In this document: one piece after another, positions 59,501-63,394 of the stretch
How the letters are laid out: every line of letters begins with the position of its first letter
How positions within the stretch are numbered: position 1 is the first letter of the stretch
NCBI GenBank assembly: GCA_963971305.1
Contig: OZ020317.1
Coordinates: forward strand, 13,038,001-13,102,000
DNA from: Arcuatula senhousia
Taxonomy: Eukaryota; Mollusca; Bivalvia; Mytilida; Mytilidae
Length of the DNA: 64,000 nucleotides
Direction: 5' to 3'
Position numbers and translations under genes: made by a program
Notes under the pieces: generated by a model
Told to the model about the DNA's origin: nothing
Seen by the model: the letters and a program-made list of their open reading frames with translations, nothing else
The model's database searches: none

Positions 59501-61604
59501 ATATTATTGTGCTTAACCGCATGCGATTTAAATTTATGAAAAATCTTGGTTAGTTTTCAAGACATTGGGCATAATAAGTGCAAAGTTGGCAAAAATTAGG
59601 AAAAAGAACAATAACTCCCACATCAGCAGTCAGATCTTTTCCGAAATTTCAGGACAGGTAGATCTTATTATGCTGATCACTTTTGATTCTTGCACAATTC
59701 TGATATCTGAAACCAGTTTTGAGTTAGTAGCTAAAAAATGAAATTTGCCCCTATGTTCTATTTTTAGCCATAGTGGCCATGTTTTTTTACATGTTAAGAT
59801 GCAGTTGGTCTTACTGTTTCAGACAAGTCGGGGGGGGGGGGGGGGGGGTGGGGTGGGGAAAGTAATGAACAACTGTAAATATTGACGCTTTAAGGGCCAT
59901 AACTCCTAAAAGAAATGGTTCTACAGCTTTGACCTAATTACATGAATTGTAGATCTTGATGTGCTTAATCATATGCGATTTGAATTTTTGAAATTTCTTG
60001 TATAGTTTTCAAGATATAGGGCTAAATAAGTGCAAAATTTTGAAAAAATCCAGAAAAAGGGCAATAACTCCTATGTCGTTTGTTGGATCTTCCTGAAAAT
60101 TTCAGAGCAGGTAGATCTTGAGATGCTAATCACTTTTGTCTCCCATCAGAATTTTGATATCTGTTACCGTTTTTTAGTTATTTGCAAAAAACTGTAATTT
60201 GACCCCTATGTTCTATTTTAAGCCATGGAGGCCATATTTTTTGACGAATCAAAAATCCGAACAATGGAATTGTAGCATTAATGCTATTAAACAACTGTGC
60301 CAAGTTTGGTTGAAGTTGGATGTATGGTGTCAGACAAGTTAATCTTTGAAATTCAGGGTAAAAGTAATGAAAAATGGTAAATTTTGACGCTTTAAGGGCC
60401 ATAACTCCTAAAAGAAATGGTTCTACAGCTTTGACCTAATTACATGAAATGTAGATCTTGATGTGCTTAATCATATGCAATTTGAATTTTTAAAATATCT
60501 TGTATAGTTTTCAAGATATAGGGCTAAATTAGTGCAAAATTTTGAAAAAATCCAGAAAAAGGGCAATAACTCCTACATGGCTTGTTGGATCTTCTTGAAA
60601 ATTTCTGGGCAGGTAGATCTTGAGGTGCTGATCACTTTTACCCTATGCCAGAATTTTGATATCTGTAACTGTTTTTGAGTTATTTGCAAAAAACTGAAAT
60701 TTACCCCTATGTTCTATTTTTAGCCATGGCGGCCATGTTTTTCAACGAATCAAAAATCCCCACGCTTGTTTTATACTACCTATGCTAATTAACAACTGTG
60801 CCAAATTTAAAAGCCATTGGACTTATGGTGTTAGAGGAGTTAACGTTTGAAAAATGTTAACGACGACGGACGACGACGGACGACGACGGACGCCAAGTGA
60901 TGGCAATAGCTCACATGGACCTTCGGTCCAGGTGAGCTAAAAAAGATTGGATGTGATGTTTAAACCAAGAACTGCCTTCCCTTCATGAACATCAGAGTTA
61001 ATTCTTGTTATTACATAAGTTGTTTGTGATGGTTGTTTTGTTTTGTGTTTACATGTGTTTTTGTACTAAAGTATTTTATGATTCCTGGTTTTGTGGAAGC
61101 CATTACCACTGCCTATCTTAGCTCATCTAACAACAATGTAGCAATAGCCACTGGTTATATTATCAAATCTGAATACACATTGCAAAAGTGACTTATTTGA
61201 AAAGAGTATAGTAATATCCACTGCCCCATCTTACATAACTTTAATAACAAAGTAGCCATACCTCTGCCTAATTACTTCATCAGAAAACAACAAAGCAATA
61301 GCCACTGCTTCTCTTACCTATCTGAACCTTGTGTAACAATAGCCACTACCTTTCTTACCTCATCTGAAAACAACGTAGCAATAGCTCTGCCTATCTCATG
61401 ATACTGTGATTGACAACCCATCGGCCCAAGCAGGACAAAAATGAATTTCGTAGGAACAGGGACTTCTGTTAGATCTGCCATCAAGGGCTTCAAAAGCCTA
61501 ATGAAAGCCATGACTTGATGGTTTGTCAGGAAATCGACTTCTCCGACTAGGATATTGGCAGCTTCTGCTCCTTGAGGGATTTTCTTCATGAAGTGTAAAT
61601 TCAA
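26281..61604 (-). CDS. SLC4A10-like: SLC4 bicarbonate transporter, gene B (fourteen exons, 5' end outside)
   Basis: Join, in transcription order, of 61604-61359, 56931-56785, 56160-56054, 55719-55545, 55083-54950, 54206-53672, 53266-53153, 51899-51738, 45496-45318, 37478-37406, 36786-36541, 31242-31108, 29882-29677 and 26530-26281. It gives 902 codons with GT-AG introns and consistent phases. Parts in order are the end of the cytosolic N-domain ([56 protein letters not shown]), [18 protein letters not shown], the transmembrane domain and a cytosolic tail. [12 protein letters not shown] places it with the SLC4A7/A8/A10 group. Predicted role is Na+-coupled HCO3- transport at the plasma membrane. 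Introns are loaded with transposons, including a 7.1-kb retroelement array. Only the start of the N-terminal domain is missing, beyond 64000 or in unrecognised exons. Confidence 0.92.
26531..27449. other. Gene B intron, no further exon seen
   Basis: The stretch between the terminal exon acceptor and a double-hairpin element shows no coding signal. It has a poly(A) run near 27061 and GTGGCTCATAGTTA-type repeats around 27330 and 27425 in opposite orientation. Confidence 0.5.
27450..29116 (-). mobile_element. Double-hairpin element 3
   Basis: In reverse orientation it runs from AACAAGAGGCTCCCAGGAGC (27450) to GGACCTTCGGTCCGGGTGAG. It has about eight tandem units of roughly 157 bp (AGCTGAACATTTAAGCAAGC at 27522, 27676, 27838, 27994, 28150, 28310, 28467, 28628), a single AACGGCGGCCATG unit and a (GACGAC)n run. 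It lies in an intron of gene B. Confidence 0.85.
29677..29882 (-). CDS. Gene B exon: cytosolic tail with [12 protein letters not shown]
   Basis: The exon is 206 bases (68 codons plus 2), with acceptor TTTCCACAG and donor TCAG|GTAAAA. It encodes [20 protein letters not shown], an acidic [18 protein letters not shown] stretch and [16 protein letters not shown]. The last motif aligns with [13 protein letters not shown] in gene A. Confidence 0.92.
29899..30129. mobile_element. MITE with ACCGTATAAGTTGTTTTTTT ends
   Basis: The left end ACCGTATAAGTTGTTTTTTT, continuing CGCGGG, and the right end CCCGCGAAAAAAACAACTTA, continuing TACGGT, are near-perfect 26-bp inverted repeats with TA borders. The size, TA target and internal CGCGAAAAT motifs resemble Tc1/mariner-type MITEs (inference). 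Confidence 0.85.
30130..30347. mobile_element. MITE with TACTGTGGATTCATT ends
   Basis: It abuts the previous MITE. The left ATACTGTGGATTCATTTATT and right AATAATGAAATCACAGTATA are inverted, with TTTGTGGGTACCAAT and ATTGATACCCCACAA inside. Relatives lie at 31520-32738 (split), 49972-50081 and perhaps 6255. Confidence 0.8.
31108..31242 (-). CDS. Gene B exon: [20 protein letters not shown]
   Basis: The exon is 45 codons, phase 0, with acceptor TATTTCTAG and donor GAG|GTAATT. It starts [15 protein letters not shown] and holds the conserved WLDDIMPE acidic motif, then a charged [12 protein letters not shown] tail. In gene A this is the 3' half of exon 10374-10700. Confidence 0.93.
31226..31368 (-). 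repeat. Splice acceptor plus exon start repeated ~5 times (31-bp unit)
   Basis: On the - strand the unit is TTTTGTGTATTTCTAG followed by GTGTTAGCCATGTG. The copy at 31242 is the true exon start. Further copies are at about 31273 (perfect), 31304 (CATAG instead of CCTAG), 31335 and 31360, increasingly decayed. All lie 5' of the real exon in the intron. Confidence 0.9.
31520..31715. mobile_element. MITE (TACTGTGGTTTCATT), left part, split by element 4
   Basis: It starts TACTGTGGTTTCATTATTAT and runs to ACCCACGAAAATAAA. Its right end, ATAATCCACAGTA, resumes at 32722-32735 after the inserted double-hairpin element. Confidence 0.75.
31716..32722 (-). mobile_element. Double-hairpin element 4, inserted in a MITE
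   Basis: It runs from AACAAGAGGCTCCCAGGAGC to GGACCTTCGGTCCAGGTGAGCTA, reverse orientation. The core has two longer diverged units (AGCCATGGCGGCCATGTTTT; GCAATAACTC) like elements 1 and 9, rather than the 157-bp units. Insertion in a MITE terminus defines both boundaries to within a few bases. Confidence 0.82.
33215..34018. mobile_element. Family-B element, four ~180-bp units
   Basis: The units carry AAGTTCACAGAGTCACTGGAG, GGGTCACATGGCATAGTGAC, CTGTCTGTATACCAAATATC and CAATTCATCGTCCACAAAAG. The end is GCCGCCGCCGGAAAGTAATA, then a hairpin GTCTCGCCTTCCGCGAC-GTCGCAGGCGAGAC. Open frames across the units are repeat artefacts. Confidence 0.75.
34590..35863. mobile_element. Family-B element, longer copy
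   Basis: It opens near GTTTCGCCTGTCGGCACCATG (a motif also at 45714) and has about six to seven diverged units of roughly 190 bp. It closes with GTCTCGCCTTCAGCGAC-GTCGCAGGCGAGAC at 35823-35860. Same family as 46555-47447. Confidence 0.75.
36541..36786 (-). CDS. Gene B exon: [13 protein letters not shown] to FPLM
   Basis: The exon is 82 codons, phase 0, with acceptor TTTTTTTCAG and donor ATG|GTGAGT. It encodes [55 protein letters not shown] and a helix to FPLM. It joins what are two exons in gene A without an intron at GMQ. Confidence 0.94.
37170..37380. mobile_element. MITE with ACTGTAAACCAACTTATTTT ends
   Basis: The left ACTGTAAACCAACTTATTTT and right AAATAAATTGGTTTACAGTA are terminal inverted repeats, with CGCGAAAATAAATT motifs inside. 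A right-half relative lies at 52288-52384. Confidence 0.82.
37406..37478 (-). CDS. Gene B exon: [19 protein letters not shown]
   Basis: The exon is 73 bases, one base plus 24 codons, with acceptor TTTTTTCCAG and donor CGA|GTAAGT. It is the helix following REQRVT and ends TKILR. Same size as gene A exon 7266-7338. Confidence 0.93.
37805..38221 (+). pseudogene. Truncated Penelope-like ORF, GIY-YIG part only
   Basis: It starts at [10 protein letters not shown] inside the Cys-rich linker and keeps the whole GIY-YIG endonuclease region to the stop at 38219-38221. Nothing upstream of the truncation belongs to the element, so it has no own start or reverse transcriptase. It serves as the 5' partial repeat of the array. 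Confidence 0.92.
38400..38439 (+). ncRNA. Hammerhead ribozyme-like motif, partial copy
   Basis: CTGATGA at 38404-38410, stem II GAAATC-TTGT-GATTTC (38412-38427) and GAAA at 38428-38431 form the conserved core. TGGC before and GCCA after could form a short stem I, leaving a minimal stem III (A-TA-T). Hammerhead motifs are known in Penelope-like elements. Self-cleavage is not shown here. Confidence 0.72.
38658..41429 (+). CDS. Penelope-like reverse transcriptase/GIY-YIG endonuclease, copy 1
   Basis: The protein is 923 aa from ATG at 38658; the frame is open 27 codons further up, but without an upstream ATG. After a Lys-rich, coiled-coil-prone N-part come the reverse-transcriptase motifs: [17 protein letters not shown] (~314), [16 protein letters not shown] (~394), [12 protein letters not shown] (~461), [18 protein letters not shown] (~523) and the catalytic FIDDI (~559). 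A Cys-rich linker CGRSNCKCC (~781) precedes the GIY-YIG nuclease: CIYVITC (~820), [16 protein letters not shown] (~832). The end, [11 protein letters not shown], is typical of the group. No stop or frameshift is visible, so it may be functional. Such enzymes prime reverse transcription at nicked chromosomal DNA. Assignment to a named clade (Poseidon, Neptune) was not attempted. Confidence 0.96.
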   Translation: MENTSLFKDLRKLTKKKIQLEHHVSNLKVYINNEIIPKGLQIKLIPQTPGYKSDRFMNRWENILFNCSTRLLLLLQTCSQSNVLEISKEIKKKLESNLNLHSDELKNIKSRLKDIERIERLKYTKRQISKFKRDNINTNAQNLTSSSDETEEMMKVPRKRRFKRRSRPVETNNVVNLSSTELTASETKVLSRGLNFCPVPPNIDNLRLDEDLESFARRLRLKEHFYEQERKNLAEAGLTDLEEENNEETPIVIPRFKKKSTWNPPKSRNEKLESFITSIKSDVKSLISNERKNNLSKEENEALKSLKDRDDIIIKPADKGGAVVVMNKEDYIEEGNRQLRNSKFYKKLDNDPTNEIAEKIRNTLHIMNESKDLDNNTYEYLLPDNNCKAGRFYLLPKLHKEGIPGRPIVSANDHPTEKISEFVDFHLRSHVEDLPSFIQDTTDYLKKVQDMNPLPPNTTLVTMDVSSLYTNIPQSEGISACEEVWNTRQNKVPPTECLVTLLKLVLENNNFVFNGDNYLQIDGTSMGTKLAPSYANIFMGHLEKRLLSSAPFKPLSWYRFIDDIDMKWNDSDENLSKFIDHCNQYHQTIKFTHESSKECISFLDTTTKLDKDGNMATDLFVKKTDKHQFLSPKSCHPKHCSRSIPYSQALRIRRICSTTNKETLRLEQLRKKLTSRGYANRQVTSAFEKAKSVERNSLLTYKRKERSNNIPLVVTYHPDLKTISTTVKQHWTLIENDTKLKKIFPLPPVMAFRRPKNIRDILVSSTLRPKTTKELGCFKPCGRSNCKCCKAAITDNTFTCTVTKRRYNIFNDSNCKTENCIYVITCTTCSIQYVGETGDPYNLRLNNHRSSFTTRKDCPLTRHLVSSGHSFDAVKFQIIEVNPKWDTTSRRKREKFWMYQLRTLEPDGLNEKDQKIFKKQVKK
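41608..41647 (+). ncRNA. Hammerhead ribozyme-like motif, second
   Basis: Same sequence as 38400-38439, exactly 3208 bp on. It lies 3' of the first full ORF and about 220 bp upstream of the next ORF. A transcript crossing the array would meet the motif once per unit, so cleavage would release unit-length RNAs (inference). Confidence 0.72.
41866..44637 (+). CDS. Penelope-like reverse transcriptase/GIY-YIG endonuclease, copy 2
   Basis: The 923-aa product appears identical to that of 38658-41429, and flanking non-coding bases match too. All reverse-transcriptase motifs and the GIY-YIG residues are kept. Absence of visible differences over 3.2 kb implies a recent event, gene conversion, or an assembly duplication. 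Confidence 0.95.
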   Translation: MENTSLFKDLRKLTKKKIQLEHHVSNLKVYINNEIIPKGLQIKLIPQTPGYKSDRFMNRWENILFNCSTRLLLLLQTCSQSNVLEISKEIKKKLESNLNLHSDELKNIKSRLKDIERIERLKYTKRQISKFKRDNINTNAQNLTSSSDETEEMMKVPRKRRFKRRSRPVETNNVVNLSSTELTASETKVLSRGLNFCPVPPNIDNLRLDEDLESFARRLRLKEHFYEQERKNLAEAGLTDLEEENNEETPIVIPRFKKKSTWNPPKSRNEKLESFITSIKSDVKSLISNERKNNLSKEENEALKSLKDRDDIIIKPADKGGAVVVMNKEDYIEEGNRQLRNSKFYKKLDNDPTNEIAEKIRNTLHIMNESKDLDNNTYEYLLPDNNCKAGRFYLLPKLHKEGIPGRPIVSANDHPTEKISEFVDFHLRSHVEDLPSFIQDTTDYLKKVQDMNPLPPNTTLVTMDVSSLYTNIPQSEGISACEEVWNTRQNKVPPTECLVTLLKLVLENNNFVFNGDNYLQIDGTSMGTKLAPSYANIFMGHLEKRLLSSAPFKPLSWYRFIDDIDMKWNDSDENLSKFIDHCNQYHQTIKFTHESSKECISFLDTTTKLDKDGNMATDLFVKKTDKHQFLSPKSCHPKHCSRSIPYSQALRIRRICSTTNKETLRLEQLRKKLTSRGYANRQVTSAFEKAKSVERNSLLTYKRKERSNNIPLVVTYHPDLKTISTTVKQHWTLIENDTKLKKIFPLPPVMAFRRPKNIRDILVSSTLRPKTTKELGCFKPCGRSNCKCCKAAITDNTFTCTVTKRRYNIFNDSNCKTENCIYVITCTTCSIQYVGETGDPYNLRLNNHRSSFTTRKDCPLTRHLVSSGHSFDAVKFQIIEVNPKWDTTSRRKREKFWMYQLRTLEPDGLNEKDQKIFKKQVKK
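44816..44855 (+). ncRNA. Hammerhead ribozyme-like motif, third
   Basis: Third copy, near the 3' end of the array, with the same core bases, stem II and flanking TGGC/GCCA as the others. Confidence 0.72.
45122..45306. repeat. Interspersed repeat, partner of 7851-8036
   Basis: Shares GATAAATGCTGCCAATTTAA, AAAGAAATTGACCAA, GGGGCTAAAAAAAAAATGG and GGCATTAGCACC with the gene A intron copy. It ends only a few bases from the donor of exon 45318-45496. Confidence 0.55.
45318..45496 (-). CDS. Gene B exon: GYHLD to FLGCR
   Basis: The exon is 179 bases (59 codons plus 2), with acceptor TTTTCAG and donor GCAG|GTTAGT. It encodes [39 protein letters not shown] and [13 protein letters not shown]. The cysteine before the split Arg replaces the more usual Val or Ile. 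Confidence 0.94.
45785..46554. mobile_element. Pearl-like element with ~155-bp units and (ACGG)n
   Basis: Four units carry AAAACAGGAAGTAGATGA-GACTGACC and GGAAAGGGGAGGCACGGTA, then CTGAAGCTGTGTACCAAATT. An ACGG-rich run follows at 46463-46508. The ends are GCATACCCCCACTCGG and CTTACGAGTGGGGGTATAA, weak inverted repeats. A tandem core plus ACGG microsatellite is the described layout of bivalve pearl elements. Short frames across it are not genes. Confidence 0.7.
46555..47447. mobile_element. Family-B element with (GCC)n and terminal hairpin
   Basis: Four to five units of about 190 bp follow the pearl-like element directly. They carry CTGTCTGTATACCAAATATC, ATCAGATGCCTAGCTATTAT and TTTTCCACAAAAGTCTTACA. 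The end is GCCGTCGCC(GCC)n (47367-47393), then GTTTCGCCTTCAGCGACTAA-AGTCGCAGGCGAGAC. The 154- and 164-codon frames on both strands come from the repeat. Confidence 0.8.
47902..49302 (-). mobile_element. Double-hairpin element 6
   Basis: Runs from AACAAGAGGCTCCCAGGAGC to GGACCTTCGGTCCAGGTGAGCTA with six diverged ~157-bp units, a CACAGCGGCCATG unit and a (GACGACA)n run at 49203-49253. Intron of gene B. Confidence 0.85.
49320..49558. mobile_element. MITE-like element with GGCCGGATTT ends
   Basis: The left ATGGCCGGATTTTGTTGAAC and right TGAAATCCGGCCAAAA are inverted. It is an inverted relative of 7385-7612. Directly adjoins element 6. Confidence 0.65.
49972..50081. mobile_element. Short MITE with ATACTGTGGATTCATT end
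   Basis: ATACTGTGGATTCATTTCCT and ATAATGAAACCACAGT are inverted around a TTTCGTGGGT-ACCCACGAAA fold. A deleted relative of 30130-30347. Confidence 0.65.
50172..50675. mobile_element. Element starting with a GTGAGCACGCTCAC palindrome
   Basis: The start GTGAGCACGCTCACATACCC is followed by two units of about 160 bp (AACAGGAAGTA-A-AGT-AACAGACC, GTATCCCACCATATG-GACCC), then GGACAGACTGATGGACTGAC runs and TATACCC...GCGTGGGGAATAA. Layout matches the pearl-like element at 45785. Confidence 0.65.
51551..51722. mobile_element. Small GC-rich repeat with G tract
   Basis: GGAGCGGATCCAGAAATTTT, a ten-G run, GGGTTCC motifs and a closing GGACCCCTCC suggest a MITE fragment, with loose inverted GGGGGTTCC/ACCCCTCC ends. 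It lies just 3' of exon 51738-51899 on the transcribed strand. Confidence 0.4.
51738..51899 (-). CDS. Gene B exon: [14 protein letters not shown] region
   Basis: The exon is 54 codons, phase 0, with acceptor TTATTGTAG and donor GAG|GTAACT. It encodes [20 protein letters not shown], a helix and [19 protein letters not shown]. One codon shorter than gene A exon 5986-6150, and it has no tandem copies around it. Confidence 0.94.
52288..52384. mobile_element. Right half of an ACTGTAAACC-type MITE
   Basis: It matches 37288-37380: ACACTAAAATGC-AAATATTG, TAGTCGC-AAAATAAATTGG and CTTGCAGTA. The left half is missing. Confidence 0.7.
52499..53137. mobile_element. Element starting with a GTGAGCGAGCTCAC palindrome, (ACGG)n-bearing
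   Basis: The start GTGAGCGAGCTCACAAAAGG is followed by GCCCCCGC. Three units of about 180 bp carry TAAGTCCAATTATCTCCCCT and CATCTACAACTGATGTACTT-like text. An ACGGACGGACAATCAGACAG run and GCGGGGGGTATAATA close it. Same architecture as 50172-50675. Confidence 0.7.
53153..53266 (-). CDS. Gene B exon: [10 protein letters not shown] to VPEDFR
   Basis: The exon is 114 bases, 38 codons, phase 0, with acceptor TCTTTGTAG and donor AGG|GTAAGT. It encodes a helix ([17 protein letters not shown]) and [12 protein letters not shown]. It is the direct counterpart of the gene A exon that is amplified 31-fold; here only one copy exists. Confidence 0.94.
53672..54206 (-). CDS. Gene B exon: transmembrane segments and glycosylated loop
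   Basis: The exon is 535 bases, one base plus 178 codons, with acceptor TTTTTTAG and donor CCA|GTAAGT. It starts [20 protein letters not shown] and has [20 protein letters not shown]. The extracellular loop has six sequons (NST, NDT, NVT, NRT, NLT, NCT) and Cys residues in ECCCSPP and CTFCLELGG...FQGCHG. It ends [10 protein letters not shown]. Confidence 0.95.
54950..55083 (-). CDS. Gene B exon: [17 protein letters not shown]
   Basis: The exon is 134 bases (44 codons plus 2), with acceptor TTTTTTCAG and donor GCTT|GTAAGT. It starts [20 protein letters not shown] and holds the near-invariant SLC4 stretch [17 protein letters not shown], which is part of the substrate path in known structures of the family. 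Confidence 0.95.
55125..55228 (-). pseudogene. Decayed upstream copy of the [12 protein letters not shown] exon start
   Basis: CTACTTCCTAGAATAGTAAG, AGGTTGT and TACAGCCAGCTAATAAAC repeat 55001-55090 with a gap and poly(A) expansion. The acceptor-like AAACCTGAAAAAC is retained. It sits immediately 5' of the real exon on the transcribed strand. Confidence 0.85.
55455..55544 (-). repeat. Decayed copies of an exon tail and its donor (~40 bp)
   Basis: TTTAGTAGCATCACCAAG at the exon end recurs as TTTAGTAACATCACCATG (about 55518) and, weaker, as AACTTGCATCACCATAC (about 55486). They lie 3' of the exon on the transcribed strand. Confidence 0.55.
55545..55719 (-). CDS. Gene B exon: [12 protein letters not shown] to GDATKQSM
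   Basis: The exon is 175 bases, one base plus 58 codons, with acceptor CTATTTTCAG and donor ATG|GTAAGT. It encodes [20 protein letters not shown], the first membrane helix ([19 protein letters not shown]) and [10 protein letters not shown]. Confidence 0.95.
56054..56160 (-). CDS. Gene B exon: linker ending LQRTG
   Basis: The exon is 107 bases (35 codons plus 2), with acceptor TTTTTTCCAG and donor GGAG|GTATGA. It is an acidic linker ([20 protein letters not shown]) between the cytosolic and membrane domains, ending LQRTG(R), the conserved boundary motif. Confidence 0.92.
56261..56458. mobile_element. Foldback element with hammerhead-like arms
   Basis: The left arm (56261-56346) and right arm (56379-56458) are about 80-bp imperfect inverted repeats with a loop near 30 bp. 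The right arm contains CTGATGA (56404-56410), GGCC-TAT-GGTC and GAAA (56423-56426). The left arm, read on the - strand, contains CTGAGGA...GGCCGAAA. This matches hammerhead cores seen in Penelope-like elements, so it may be a joined pair of Penelope ends. Confidence 0.65.
56785..56931 (-). CDS. Gene B exon: [20 protein letters not shown]
   Basis: The exon is 49 codons, phase 0, with acceptor CTGTTTCAG and donor CAG|GTTTGT. It starts [20 protein letters not shown] and contains [16 protein letters not shown], the conserved end of the cytosolic domain. Confidence 0.95.
56962..58301 (-). mobile_element. Double-hairpin element 7
   Basis: Runs from AACAAGAGGCTCCCAGGAGC to GGACCTTCGGTCCAGGTGAGCTA. 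Six ~157-bp units (AGCTGAACATTTAAGCAAGC near 57032, 57190, 57347, 57505, 57663 variant, 57827), then an AACGGCGGCCATG unit. Close to element 3 in sequence. Confidence 0.85.
58302..59356 (-). mobile_element. Double-hairpin element 8, lacking its 3' hairpin
   Basis: Directly abuts element 7. Two ~480-bp units share AACAGTTAAAGGGGAATAAC and GACGGCCATGTTGGTTGGTC-like text. It ends CTCACATGACCCGTTGGGTCAGGTGAGCTA, the 5' hairpin with a different loop. The AGGAGCC end is absent. Related to element 5. Confidence 0.75.
59440..60940 (-). mobile_element. Double-hairpin element 9
   Basis: Runs from AACAAGAGGCTCCCAAGAGC to GGACCTTCGGTCCAGGTGAGCTA. The core has three ~480-bp units, each with ATGTTCTATTTTTAGCCAT and GGCCATGTTTTT, like elements 1 and 4. 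An interrupted G tract at 59829-59850 lies inside. Confidence 0.82.
61095..61358 (-). repeat. Decayed copies of an exon tail and its donor (~50 bp)
   Basis: The exon end on the + strand reads CTTACCTCATCTGAAAACAACGTAGCAATAGC. Similar text occurs near 61106 (CTTAGCTCATCTAACAACAATG), 61270-61300 (TTACTTCATCAGAAAACAACAAAG) and 61315-61335 (CTTACCTATCTGAACC), each followed by AATAGCCACT. They lie 3' of the exon in the transcribed direction, one keeping the CTTACCT donor. Confidence 0.8.
61359..61604 (-). CDS. Gene B exon: cytosolic domain, [12 protein letters not shown] to FSDE
   Basis: The exon is 82 codons, phase 0, with acceptor TTTTTGTAG and donor GAG|GTAAGA. It encodes [36 protein letters not shown] and [16 protein letters not shown], the core of the SLC4 N-terminal cytosolic domain. 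It is the most 5' gene B exon visible. Confidence 0.93.
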
Positions 61605-61954
61605 CTACAAAAATATGTGGAATATAAGACTAAATGTCTGGGATGTTCTATAAGAGACATCTTCAATGGCAGATATCTTATGTGATAAAAGCTCTATGAA
61701 AACAAATAAGTATAACAGATGTAAGAGGAAGTACCTTTAGCATAAAAGCACAAATTCGCTATCCTTTGAAATGTTCCATTAAATTTCTAATATGAGATGT
61801 TTTTTAAAACTTTATTTTCCAAATCCAAGACAAATACATGCTATGACAAAAACTTGTTTCCATATCTAGAGCAGGAAAGACAAGGACAATTTTTCTCATT
61901 ATGAAAAAAAATGTTCACATGAATAAACAGAGAGAAGTACCAAAGTGTACTTTT

Positions 61955-62075
61955 GTGTGTGTGCATGTGTGTTAGGTTTTAACCCCCTTTTCGAGGCACC
62001 TGGCTAATGAAAGATTGTCAGTTTTAATTGTGGAAGAAAACAGAATTCCTGGAGGAAACCACCAACCTTAGGTGA
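61955..62075. repeat. Interspersed repeat, copy 2
   Basis: Shares the GT-rich start, GAGGCACCTGGC, TCAGTTTTAATTGTGGA and CTGGAGGAAACCACCAACCT with 14888-15047 on the same strand. Confidence 0.6.
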
Positions 62076-62080
62076 AAATT

Positions 62081-63394
62081 TCAATATAGGATTTCTAAGA
62101 ATTAAAAAAAAAAATAAAACAAATTCTTTTAGAAAAGATCAAAATTACAATAAATTGAAGTATAAAATCAATTATGGTTCAATGAATCCAATTAAAATCT
62201 TATTTATAGGAGTTCACCTAAAAAACCAAAATCCCTCTGTGGACCCATACTTTTTCCTGTTTTTAAGCTTCATACGAGTGGGGGTATCAAAACATTTTTA
62301 ACACAGTGAAGGCAACAGAGCAGTTTATAAAAATTGCAAAACTCAAATCTCAATCTAAAATTACTTGGGGCAATGTATTATTGAACAAGGGATGGTTCAA
62401 CAGGATTTGTGTTACATTCTGTTTACAAATATGTGGACTTTCTCAATACACAGTCAGGGAAACTTACCTTTGGGCTAGGTGGAATGGAACAGTCCTGTTG
62501 GGACAATAATCTAATATACATATACATGAATGCAATATTTATAAATATAAATTTCTTCAGCTTTCTTGCTTTAGTTTTTAGGAGACAACTATATTTTAAT
62601 ATAAAATCTCAGGGCATTCAAAAACATATTTGATGATCAGGAATTGAGTTAAGTGCAATGATAATGCATTAACAGTATAAAAGTGCATTTTACACCATTA
62701 ATCAAAATGGTGGATAAATGCTCTAAAATATGACTGATATGCACTTTTTTGTATCTTTGCATGATAATATACAGGGCTCTAAATAAAGACTTCTCATTCC
62801 GCAGGATTTACAAGGTTATAACTTTACATCAGTTTTTAGTCTGGACAATCACTGTAGCGATTTGCCTCGGCTAAAAGTTCAATAGCCTTTCAGTAACTGA
62901 CCAATCAGAACTAGTTTGAGGTTCCTGTTGCCGATTCACATATCAATTCAAATGTCAATGCACACTGGCAATATAGTTCCTTTTCAGACATTATAAATTT
63001 TTGTTGCTTTAACTGAAATTTTATACCCAATTAGTACTCTACTTTTAATAATAAACACAAACAATCATTAAAATGTGTAGATTATCCCAGCTAACAGTAC
63101 TTTAGTACTTTGATTTTTGTAATGTAAGCACTGTACATGTATAAGTTAACAAAATATACCTATATAAGACAAATAATCATCAAAAGCTTCAACACAAATA
63201 TATGAATATATTTTTTTAAGAAGACATATATTTTTTTAATCATGTTTTCTTCTCTACAATGAAATGTTAGTCATAATTTACATAAAAAATCTAAGTTGGA
63301 AAAAAATAATCAAAAACATAAATTTTAGATTTTATCTTTCATACATGTACATGCAACATGATCACAAAAAAATGTAATTGACCATACAATTGTT
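62081..63394. other. Upstream intron of gene B, no exon seen
   Basis: AT-rich. The previous gene B exon should lie 5' of 61604 but none could be identified here. The CGAGTGGGGGTATCAAAA at 62276 is a lone end of a pearl-like element. Confidence 0.5.

Noticed and set aside
62306..62633. Candidate missing upstream exon of gene B
   Set aside because: The translated frames do not resemble the SLC4 cytosolic domain and no acceptor/donor pair in the right phase was found.
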